Source: Tomocerus qinae
Lineage: Eukaryota > Arthropoda > Collembola > Entomobryomorpha > Tomoceridae
DNA: 64,000 nt
Reading direction: 5' to 3'
Assembly (NCBI GenBank): GCA_020055645.1
Contig: CM034546.1
Span: 101,494,001-101,558,000 of the forward strand
Shown here: positions 1 through 8,849 of the stretch, piece by piece
How positions within the stretch are numbered: position 1 is the first letter of the stretch
Layout of the letters: each line of letters starts with the position of its first letter
Notes under the pieces: model-generated
What the model saw: only the letters and a program-made list of their open reading frames with translations
What the model was told of the DNA's origin: nothing
Database searches by the model: none
Position numbers and translations under genes: made by a program

Positions 1-91
1 ACCTACCTGGATGGAAAAGGCAATTGAGAGATATCTCAACACAATTGGAAACGGTATTGTCTGTATAAGAGGAAAGACGAAATCATCGTGA
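1..91 (+). CDS. Possible 3' end of a protein-coding gene (partial, unrecognised)
   Basis: Frame 2 is open from the left edge to a TGA at 89-91 and encodes about 29 residues (PTWMEKAIERYLNTIGNG... ending RGKTKSS), with a coding-like mix of residues. I do not recognise the family. The same DNA can be read on the minus strand as a 54-nt internal exon at 7-60, with a pyrimidine-rich acceptor ending TATACAG and a donor CAG|GTAGGT. Only one reading is likely to be real. If the plus reading is right, this gene ends inside or next to the cryptochrome intron. Sequence to the left of the window would settle it. Confidence 0.2.
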   Translation, partial: PTWMEKAIERYLNTIGNGIVCIRGKTKSS

Positions 92-2433
92 TTTGATGGC
101 ATTAGTGCATTACTATAAGCTATTGTGTATATCTAACTGATGATTAACAATCCTATCTTTATATTACCTAGTTTACAAAGTTGTGCTCACCAAACCGGCT
201 TTGTACACACTAATAGTGGCTTGACTTGTCATTTTCTGATGCACTGATCGTCTCTCTGCCTCATTTATTATTTAGTGGTTGATTGTTACACACAACAACA
301 AATGTCCAAAACCATTCTATACAACCTAATACAAAGTGCGCGTACATATTATTAGCTAAATCTCAATTGACCTAAAAGAAAGTTCGTTTCATTATACTTT
401 CAACTTTGCTCCTTTTTACATGTGAATCTCCATCGATAGAAAAAAAATATTCAAATTATGTAGGTTGTTTGTTATTATTATAAATTGCCCTGCATGGGAT
501 TACAAATGCCAGCTTTGACACTTTCTCCAATTGTGCTAAAGATATTCATCTCAAAGCAATTCAAATATTGACTCTAAATTGCACATCAGATAAGATCGTA
601 TTCAATTTATATTTGGTGCAGGTGTTTCGTGTATAAAGAGATGCAATTGGATTGCATAAACTTTTACTTCTTATCTCGGAATCTCTTTTTAAGTATCGCA
701 CTAAACATAATAAGTAATCCTCTTGTAGAAGAAACATTTTCGTAAGTCTGCAAAATGTTGTTCTATAAATTGATAGAAATAGATTCTAAATGTGATTCCA
801 TTGCAGACTGCGATCTTGTTTAATTGTTCAACAAAAACTGCCATTGCATTATTGAAAGTGGTATAAAATTGTTTCGCAATGTGAAGTGCCTTTTATTATC
901 TCATTACATAGGTAAGACAACAAATACCATACTACTTGTAACTTGCCGTAGTACACAAGAAGTGGAACTTTGTTCTAAATATTCGTAAGTGCGTTCTAAT
1001 TTGTTTGCATTACAGACACAATAGCTCGTAACAAATAAAAACGAAAAGTAATAACTGACCCAGTAACTACTTATTCTTAATGACAAAAATCCGCTACTAC
1101 TTGAACACGTCAATACTACATTTAGGTAGCTATAATATTATCATTACAGTTATGTCACCTATTTATATCTAACTCTAAACAGTGCAAGTATATATCAAGT
1201 TGAGAAGAATTGATTCTTAACTACCGCAATCATATAGACATGATAATAAATATGTATTTATGATCTATAAACAAAGTTGATCGTTCTATTGTAATAGATA
1301 CCGAAAGTAAAAACAAATGACTATTTCTCCTCCTCCCTTCCCTGTATCATTTCCCCTTCTGTTCTGTCATTTCATGTGTGTCTGTTTTATATTTTATGAT
1401 ACATTTTAGGGCTCGCATTTCACATTAGGAATATAATATGCATGAATCTGTTCAGTAAGTATAGAGTTTAAGTTCTTCCTGCACTCTGTAGCATAATAGT
1501 TTGTTTTGTGTAGTAGTGGGACTCTTCTGGAATGAGTATAGGTAATAAATAGATGTATGGCAGTTGTTAATATAATGGCCATTCATGCAAACCGGAAATA
1601 AAAGTGCATGCAGGTATATCAACTTCAGATCTTCCTCACAACAAGTCCTTCAATACAAGGTACGCTAACGAGTTACATAATATTCCGTTCACACGTTTCA
1701 TATACGTAATATTACACCATGGGATACATTCGACCGTTTTTGTTTTGTTCACTTCGGGAAATTCAGACAGTTCCTACACCCTACACCTACACCAACTACT
1801 AATACGCTCCAATACTCTCATTTGCATTTCTCTAGGCAAAACGAGTGTATTAACCTCGAATACCAACAAAATACTCAAATAAAGATTACAATTACTATTT
1901 AAATCTACATATTATCAGGATTTTACCAACAGAATATCCTAGTTTACACTTCTGTCAAGTTCACCTTCATTTCTATCAATGGGAGTTTTTTGTGATAATA
2001 AGTATCATACTTTAAGTATACCATCGTAGTTCACGGTTTAAAATCTACCTTAATTACTGTCGGTAACTGCTAATAACTCAATATCCGCAATTCTTATTGT
2101 TGAATAGCTCATAATTTTATAAATGGAAAGTTCTTGTACATAATTTCCTGCACTTATATATTTTCAGTTGCAATATTCTCCATGAGCTGAACTCAAAAAG
2201 AAGCTTTTCAATTGAAACGCAAGGAAATGTGGTACAGGAGATTATATTGCTGTGAGAGTGAAATGTGAATCAAATAGTTTTAAATTGAAATTTTATCAAG
2301 TGCATATAGCTGAGAAAGTGTACGAATGGAATTGGATGTGATAGAAATCGCAGAATTAAATTTAAAAACAATCTGAAACAAATACAATTTTCTTCTAAAG
2401 AAACACCCCCACTGAACGGCCGAAGTTTGGAAA
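92..2433. other. Non-coding stretch left of the nested gene
   Basis: AT-rich DNA with no open frame that looks coding and no splice-bounded exon on either strand. It lies within cryptochrome intron 1 if the cryptochrome transcript continues leftwards, and is partly upstream sequence for the small plus-strand gene that starts at 2434. Confidence 0.5.
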
Positions 2434-2569
2434 ATGGACAGTAGAAAAGGAAACGTCGGTGGGTTGACCAGCAACGAGCTGAAGTGGAAAGACTTGATTG
2501 ACTCTAAAGAGAGGAGTAGCAAACGAAAAGAATTGGCTTTGCAAATACAGAGTCTACGCCAACGAGTCG
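2434..2569 (+). CDS. Nested coiled-coil gene, exon 1
   Basis: Codes residues 1-45 plus the first base of codon 46. The donor is GTCTGT at 2570. An alternative GT at 2566 would put exon 2 in a frame with an early stop, so it was not chosen. Confidence 0.55.
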
Positions 2570-3099
2570 GTCTGTACATCATTGTCTTTCTAATACATAT
2601 GAATGCATTCCTAATATTTTTATAGTGCACTTATTATTTTTGGTTTGTATAAAAATGAAGGTGCTATGTACCAATATGTTTTCAGGTCAGGAAGAAAAAT
2701 AATACCGAAAGTCAATTTCCTACCAATAACCGTTTTAGTACACTAAGTGATCTATTATACCGAAAAAATATATTTCTCGAGATTTTCACTACCTATTTGC
2801 TAGTGTCAATAATATTATTTTAGATGCTCTATATTTGTGTAGTGGAGGCAAGTTAGATTTTAGATTGTGATTGTACTGAAGATATAATATTCACTTTGTA
2901 TAATTCGATCTATAAAAGAAGGAACTCATAGTAGTGACTAGAGAGTGTAGACTTGTGTCCCTTGAACTGATGCCTTTTTATTTTGTTGAATTATGCAGAT
3001 CGACTGAATGATAAGATGGATGCCTTTCTTGCATGTGTAAGGAGCAGAGCATCTCCTAGCCCCGGTCCAACTACACCGAATCGACTAGACTCCCCCTGA
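2434..3099 (+). CDS. Small coiled-coil protein, two exons, nested in cryptochrome intron 1
   Basis: I do not recognise this 78-residue protein. Exon 1 (2434-2569) starts at an ATG in context AAAATGG and ends before GTCTGT. Exon 2 (2999-3099) follows a TTATGCAG acceptor and ends at TGA 3097-3099. The split codon gives Asp46 and joins two halves of one heptad-like helix (LQIQSLRQRV | DRLNDKMDAF), which is the main reason to believe the splice. The N-terminal half is charged (KWKDLIDSKERSSKRKE). The C-terminal tail is Ser/Pro-rich (SPSPGPTTPNRLDSP) with several SP/TP sites. No signal peptide or membrane segment is visible. It is transcribed opposite to the cryptochrome gene. The donor is weak (GTCTGT); reading through it adds a hydrophobic tail to a stop at 2623-2625 and looks less natural. 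Confidence 0.6.
2999..3099 (+). CDS. Nested coiled-coil gene, exon 2
   Basis: Begins after the AG at 2997-2998 behind a T-rich tract and supplies the last two bases of codon 46. It encodes the second half of the helix and a Ser/Pro tail, then stops at 3097-3099. Confidence 0.55.
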
Positions 3100-3918
3100 A
3101 GAATCTACCCCATACATACATCTAAACCAAGATGTAATCACTTTCATGGATGGATAACAGAGACAGTTAAACAACCCACCTGAAATATTCGCTCAAAGGA
3201 ATTATTTTTGTAATCAGAGCTAAATACTTCTTTCTATACTTCGATGTAGGTGTTACTAATTCGAAACTACCTAGTAAACTTAAGTAAACTAAAAATGGGC
3301 AATATACTTAGATACTATAACATTGTTGTTATTATTATTGCCCAATGCCCTACCTCCTTACCTACTTCTATGTGACCAACAAATAATCAGTGCCACGAAA
3401 TTCCTTTGTGTACTCTAGTACTCTTCCTATACCTATAGTACCTTTTCGTGGAGTCGACTGACTGATTCCTTTGTATAAAAGTATATCTGTGATGTAATTA
3501 TTACTTAGTGTAGTGCTTAAGAGTGGATATCTATTATTTTGAACTAATAATGTCATAAATTAAAGAATAGAATAAATACTACGTATAGTTTACTCAACTT
3601 TTAACACAGAAAACCTTATTCAGCTCTACTAAAACCAACCGGGGGAATAAAAGTTCAATCAAATAATCTTGGAAGGAGTTGGTACTCCACCACTGCAATT
3701 TAATTCGATGTAAAATTGTTAAATAGGTAAACTACTCTTATAAATATTAGAACTTCATGGAACTTGATTTTCTGTAATGCAATGCCTGTAATTTGTATAG
3801 AGTGCCAAGTGCCAAAAAATTGTATTATAAACGTGTGAATGTTTGTGTATGTAAAATGAAAAATTGCTGTTTTAAAGCAAAGTAATTAAAAATTATTTAA
3901 TACAAAATCTATTGTTAC
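3100..3918. other. Intron 1 of the cryptochrome gene, proximal part
   Basis: The donor GTAACA occupies 3918-3913 on the minus strand. The plus-strand part 3100 to about 3650 is probably the 3' UTR of the nested gene. I searched the minus strand down to base 1 for the conserved continuation of cryptochrome (the FLLQCLEDLD-type segment) and found no exon in the required phase. Confidence 0.55.
3571..3576 (+). promoter_or_regulatory. Candidate polyadenylation signal (AATAAA)
   Basis: First canonical AATAAA downstream of the nested gene's stop, about 470 bp away. A second one lies at 3646-3651. Assigned by position only. Confidence 0.3.
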
Positions 3919-4169
3919 CTCCATTTGTTGATGCCAATATTTGAGGAGCCAGCAAACCAGGGATCAATAATAAAGATGCAGCGAAAAGTGGTTGAATTTC
4001 GAATAGCTTCTCGGAGACTTGGGTTATCATGCAGACGCAATCCTTTGCGAAACCAATGGACAGAATGTTTAATGCAAGTTTTCGTCAGTGCTCCACCGCC
4101 ACTTCCACTGACTCCGCTTCCGACTATTGAAGTTGGGTTCCCAGAATTTGTTGTCGCAGCTGAACTCAT
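3919..4169 (-). CDS. cry2: Cryptochrome, CRY2 (vertebrate-like) class, first coding exon only
   Basis: Reads 83 full codons from ATG at 4167-4169 and ends with AG before the donor GTAACA (3918-3913). The first 34 residues are a Gly/Ser/Thr-rich leader. Residues 35 onward are the start of the photolyase-homology region: [18 protein letters not shown], then [18 protein letters not shown] with a split Arg codon. This pattern matches animal CRY2-type repressor cryptochromes and is less like Drosophila-type photoreceptor CRY or (6-4) photolyases, although this exon alone cannot fully exclude the latter. CRY2 proteins repress CLOCK/CYCLE transcription in the circadian loop. The remaining exons (FAD-binding domain and tail) are not in the window, so intron 1 exceeds 3.9 kb. 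Confidence 0.88.
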
Positions 4170-6147
4170 GTTTACTTGAGATTCTTTGGAAATATGGATA
4201 TCAGTGACAACTTTGACGTTTAATATTTATTACTCGCGACGAGGCGACGATAAGTACACTGTCAAATGGTCAACAGAATGGATGACAATAATGGTCTAGC
4301 GAATGATGTAATTGCGTCTTTGTTATCGCGGTCTACACTAGAGTAATACAATTCAAATATTTATTTGCTCGAAACTGGATTGAAATCGGATGGATGTGAA
4401 TAATTCATTCAAGCTCATTTAAATGTATGATTTCTGACTTTCAATGCAAGATGAAATCTCTTTGAGAGAAGGAGAACCAATCGGGGATGATCAACAGTAT
4501 AGTTTTCAAAAAAAAATTATTGAAATGTAGTACAGAATTCTTAATAAGGTGTAGTGCAAGATTAAATAGCAAATTTTCCTAAATTATGATTGTAAAGTAG
4601 TCCCTGATAATATCCCGACGACAAAAGTTGACAATCGTAGCTTTCAAATTAAAATGATTACAATCAAAATTTCGCAACGGTTTTAATTCCGGAAAATATC
4701 AGTGATTAATTCTTATTTTTATGAAGATTAGGTTTAGATTTCTAATGCAAGTAAAGCTTCAGAGAATTTACCTTTAAAGGAAGAGAATACTGAAATCCGA
4801 GAAATCTTCAGGTGGGATTTTAATACCAAGATGATTCTTTAGCTCCCAAGAATGCACTTATAAAATGTTTGTCTATAATATTTAAATTTTATGAAAAAAA
4901 TCGTTTGTTTGTCTGTAAATGGTGCACAACAACGTCTCATTATCTTGGACTTGTCAGAATTGAAATTTGAAAGGTAGGTGATGTGATATTATGTTTTACG
5001 GACTGACAGTCGCATAAAATCCATATGTATATGCTTTCGGAATCCACACCGATGTAAACGTGACCGACTACGCTCATAATGGTTATAGAGTGTTATATAA
5101 AGGTCTAAGGAATATGTCACGTTGCATTAAACGCCATATAATATAGGCAGTAGGAAGTTACCCATCTTTCTGTTGCTCCTCATGTAGTTTGATATAATTC
5201 ATTGATGTACCTTACGGTTTTACTTGTCATGCCCGAATCAAATACCTACTACCTACCTCCGTAATTCTACTACTCAATAAATCACCTTACTGCGCTTTTC
5301 TCAGGTTATACAAAAAATATCTTAGATGCTTACACATGCAGATTAAAGTATTATGTAACTAATAATTCGTTGACGTCACTCCAGCAAAATTCGAGTTTTA
5401 TAAAATGAAATTGATAGCCAATTAAGATAATCTCGTGGCTGCTATTACCAATTGACATCAAAAGGTTAACTTTCTGACATAACTTTTCACGTATGACATT
5501 TCCACTGCTCTACTTTTTGAAAATCCCGACAAATGTCAATCATCGAACTACTCATGCCGCCTACACCAACATTACCACCTTTCATTTCAACAATAATTTT
5601 TCTGATACCAACAAAATACATTGCAAATCGAAATTTGTATTTTGGCCATGGACTTATTTCCAGGATTTTTAAAACTGTGCATGTCCTTATCTCACAATTT
5701 ATTAGAGTATTCATTCATTCATGCAGGAAATTCATTATTACTAAATATTTTAATGGCTTGAGAATGTGGTTTTCAAAATACTAGACGTCTATTCTACAAA
5801 TGGGTGAAGTGGATTTATGAAATTGATTAAATAAATTAAATAAATTTTTATTATGGTTGTAGTAGTCAGTAGTGTAGTAGGACAAGTAGGACTTATTTGG
5901 TTACGACGAGGCAAAGTGAGAAACGGATCGAAAACATTTTGCACAATCTTCCTACAAACCACAAAATGTTTCAGCTGAGATTTAAGAGACGAAAAGCTTT
6001 CCTCAAAAATCGGGTATTGTACTATTTGTACTGCCGATCGAGACTGAAATTCAAAATTAATTATTTTGAGCCAGATGATGAAAGTAGCCAGCAATTTTGA
6101 TGTTTTTGGGTTTACATTCCTAACGCAATGCGAATGCATTGGTTTAG
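4170..6147. other. 5' flank of the cryptochrome gene and intergenic DNA
   Basis: Upstream of the cryptochrome ATG (minus strand) and left of the LTR element. I saw no canonical CACGTG E-box. The only notable frame is plus-strand 5873-6100, a Lys/Arg-rich run of about 75 codons (contains RQSEKRIENILHNL) without a convincing start or splice signal. I do not call it a gene. Confidence 0.4.
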
Positions 6148-6151
6148 GTAC
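6148..6151. repeat. Target-site duplication, left (GTAC)
   Basis: The four bases GTAC directly precede the left LTR and recur directly after the right LTR. Confidence 0.8.
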
Positions 6152-6470
6152 TGACACGGTTCCCGGTATTCCCTTGCTACGGCAACTGACTACTGATGAA
6201 TATATGCAATATATGCATGATGGTGTAATAAGAAATACACGTAAGACTCTTTGAGATAGAACTCCATTTAGGAGAAGATCTCAGGGAGAGGGATACAAGA
6301 CAAGGCTGTCAGGGAGAAGTCAAAAGACAACTGGAGGAAAATGGCCCAAATGCAGCCATTTATATACGGACTTCCTCCGCCCACCTCTCACTGCCATTGG
6401 CTGGTCTATTGGAACATTTGGAAACTTCCAAACAATCTCCAATATCCCAGGCAACGGTAACAACGTTACA
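6152..6470 (-). repeat. 3' LTR of the retrotransposon (left copy)
   Basis: 319 bp, the same as the right copy. In element orientation it starts TGTAACGTTGTTACC and ends CCGTGTCA. Its U3-like part contains AGCCAAT (6402-6396), GGGCGG (6382-6377) and TATATAAA (6366-6359), spaced like an RNA polymerase II promoter. Confidence 0.9.
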
Positions 6471-6484
6471 ACTACACCCCCTCC
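6471..6484 (-). other. Polypurine tract of the retrotransposon
   Basis: The minus strand reads GGAGGGGG (6484-6477) followed by TGTAGT and then the LTR. It is the expected plus-strand priming site, although the pure purine run ends a few bases short of the LTR. Confidence 0.55.
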
Positions 6485-8509
6485 AAACTGAGTTCTCCAA
6501 GCGGTATTTATTTAACTGTTAAATTTTCATCATCAAGCAACATCCAATTACATTTCAAGTATACAACATTGACATATCGATTAAGTTACATAAGCAAGAA
6601 TATTGATATTTTACAATACATTACATTGAATAAGAGAAATATTTTAAGCAATAAAATAGTGTCCAGTCCAGCCGAGAGATGAATGGTCCGGTGTCAATAG
6701 TCCTCGATGTTTTCTCCCCCTCCTCCAGAAATCGGTGTCCATTCAGGGAAGTAGTACTTGAAATCCACCTGCGGGTAGCAGTCCTTTGAATCCTTTCTCG
6801 TACGACAATAATCCATCTCAGCTACAGATGTATTCTTCGGCAAAGCTTGTTATATCCTTCAGTTTAGCATTTAATTTTCATTCCACAATCTTCTGACGCT
6901 GACTTGAAAATGGGTACCAGATTTTCGAGCAGCAATTTGGTTTGAGAGCAACATATTTTCCACAAACTTATCCATTTATCTTACATACTAGCTATAGTGA
7001 GCTATGACTTGAGACAAACTCCACCAGCGTAGTGATCAGCTACAACTTGCGAAGGTGCCAAATTCAGATTTCTTCTAATGATGTTGATTCTCCGGAGTAA
7101 TAATTAGTTTCTTGAAAGTGGCAAATCCAAATTCATAACTCAACTGCAATCCGCGTGTTTAAGTTTTACAGATTCACTTAACTTTCTTACATCGTAATAT
7201 TTCATCGCATATCAGCGGTATAATCATTTAGATACTTAATTACTAATTTATTTCACTATCCGCTGCCAGTTCATTGACCAAAATTGTACGGGCAAATCCC
7301 AGGTATCTGTCTGACTGCATAATGTGTAGGGCAGAATACAACATACCTTGGATGGCGATTCTTCCTGATTCCCGAACATACTTTCAAGACATCTTCGCAA
7401 ACTAGTCCCGATTCTTGTTTTCAATTCAGGGAAAGAAAAGAGACAAGGTATGCTTCCCCAGTAGTTACCAATTTCTCATGGAACTTTTAAAATTTCCCGT
7501 AGGTTCACCTTCTCCAGGGGGCGAGCTGTTTGCCCGTCGTATCTAAGAGTGCAATCTCTTGATAAAGTGTCTACTAATTTATGGCGTGATTTGAGACACT
7601 TTTTCCGTGTTGGAATAATATACTTCAAATAGCGGGAGATCACGACTAGTAAACGAAACGGGTGAAAGTTTACCCTCAACGAACTGCAGCAATGTTTCTC
7701 TCAATAAATTTTATTTTTATGGCTCATGAAAATTAAAAACATTTTTGAAATATACGCCATTTTCTCGGTAAGGAATATAACAGGATGTTTTCGGATAACA
7801 TGGATTCAAACTTCATTCTTGGCTTCAAATACTATTAGATTTCTGGCTGGTTCACACAGGCTGGCTTATTTTTTAGTATTTCAATATATAGCAGTTTTAT
7901 TGCTTTTTCTTATTCAATAGTTGTGTTGCCTTGATAAGTAACATGCAGAATGTTGTACTTCATAACAGTCGAACAGACTATAGGGTGGAAAAGTGGATAA
8001 TATATAGCTGTTAAGTTTTGTGGTAACAATTTTTCTCCATGAGCGAATTAGTAGGAACAGGAATTATTTGTCAAATAATTTTAACGGTGAATTTTGAGGT
8101 ATTGAGCTTCCCCTTCGACGGTACTTCGTCTGTTCAGTATTTCTTCAGTGAATGTCATCCAAACTTTAGATTTAAATCAGTTACCGTGAATTACATAACT
8201 GGTAAAAGCAAACAGGTTAACTGGGTAGCTGATAGATTTTATCAGTGGTTGAAAACAATTTTCAATCAATCTTCAGTCATCATGTAGTTTCAGCTTTTCA
8301 GGTAAATGATTGTATATTTCAATTTTTCTTTTCCAGTTGTAGCAATAAACGGCGTAAAGTTTTTCAGAATATATGTACATATTTTTCAGTTAGAAGTACT
8401 GAAAAGCATATATTTTATTATATAGTAGTCACTACTCGGTGTAACGGGACAAGGCTACACGTAACGAGTGAAAACTAACGTAGTGTATGTAGCAGTGCAC
8501 GTAAACAAG

Positions 8510-8524
8510 TCGGACCGGCCCCCA
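8510..8524 (-). other. Primer-binding site, tRNA-Pro-like
   Basis: Minus strand TGGGGGCCGGTCCGA, two bases inside the 5' LTR. Animal tRNA-Pro ends in CCGGACGAGCCC plus CCA, whose complement begins TGGGGGCTCGTCCGG. The site matches at most positions, including the leading TGGGGGC. The comparison uses general knowledge of tRNA-Pro, not the host's own gene. Confidence 0.65.
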
Positions 8525-8526
8525 TT

Positions 8527-8845
8527 TGACACGGTTCCCGGTATTCCCTTGCTACGGCAACTGACTACTGATGAATATATGCAATATATGCATGATGGTG
8601 TAATAAGAAATACACGTAAGACTCTTTGAGATAGAACTCCATTTAGGAGAAGATCTCAGGGAGAGGGATACAAGACAAGGCTGTCAGGGAGAAGTCAAAA
8701 GACAACTGGAGGAAAATGGCCCAAATGCAGCCATTTATATACGGACTTCCTCCGCCCACCTCTCACTGCCATTGGCTGGTCTATTGGAACATTTGGAAAC
8801 TTCCAAACAATCTCCAATATCCCAGGCAACGGTAACAACGTTACA
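8527..8845 (-). repeat. 5' LTR of the retrotransposon (right copy)
   Basis: 319 bp, with no difference seen from the left copy. It carries the functional promoter in element orientation: AGCCAAT at 8777-8771, GGGCGG at 8757-8752 and a TATATAAA box at 8741-8734. No canonical AATAAA lies in the LTR, so the polyadenylation signal is probably a variant. Confidence 0.9.
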
Positions 8846-8849
8846 GTAC
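8846..8849. repeat. Target-site duplication, right (GTAC)
   Basis: Matches the four bases at 6148-6151. Confidence 0.8.

Larger units (their letters stand above)
6471..8526 (-). other. Internal region of the LTR element, no coding capacity
   Basis: 2056 bp between the LTRs. Both strands hold only short frames (longest about 82 codons, plus strand 8039-8287), none with retroviral-type motifs such as a zinc knuckle, DSG/DTG protease or YxDD. The largest sense-strand frame (7476-7679, minus) is Lys/Arg-rich and unrecognised. I infer that the element depends on an autonomous relative for its proteins. Confidence 0.75.
6148..8849 (-). mobile_element. Complete non-autonomous LTR retrotransposon with target duplication
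   Basis: Two direct repeats of 319 bp (6152-6470 and 8527-8845) flank 2056 bp and read identical by eye. They begin TG and end CA on either strand, and the insertion is bracketed by GTAC at 6148-6151 and 8846-8849, a 4-bp target duplication. Orientation is minus: next to the right LTR the minus strand reads AA then TGGGGGCCGGTCCGA (8524-8510), a primer-binding site close to the complement of a tRNA-Pro 3' end, while next to the left LTR it shows a purine tract GGAGGGGG. The internal region has no gag, protease, reverse transcriptase or integrase frame, only scattered frames under 85 codons, so the element must be mobilised in trans (TRIM/LARD-like). TG...CA ends with a 4-bp duplication fit Gypsy or BEL/Pao relatives. 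Matching LTRs imply a recent insertion. Confidence 0.9.

Noticed and set aside
7-60. Cryptochrome exon 2 on the minus strand at the left edge
   Set aside because: Splice signals look good, but the phase fixed by exon 1 hits a TGA, and the residues do not match the conserved FLLQCLEDLD region.
2280-2630. 116-codon minus-strand frame over the nested gene
   Set aside because: Antisense shadow with no family features; the plus-strand helix is the better reading.
3925-4179. 84-codon plus-strand frame antisense to cryptochrome exon 1
   Set aside because: Shadow of the real minus-strand exon, whose protein is clearly recognisable.
4170-5480. Circadian E-box upstream of the cryptochrome
   Set aside because: I looked for CACGTG in the 5' flank and did not find one; shorter CANNTG words are too common to mean anything.
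5789-6157. Overlapping frames on both strands just left of the LTR element
   Set aside because: No start context, no splice partner and no recognisable motif; composition is Lys/Arg/Asn-rich, as expected from AT-rich DNA.
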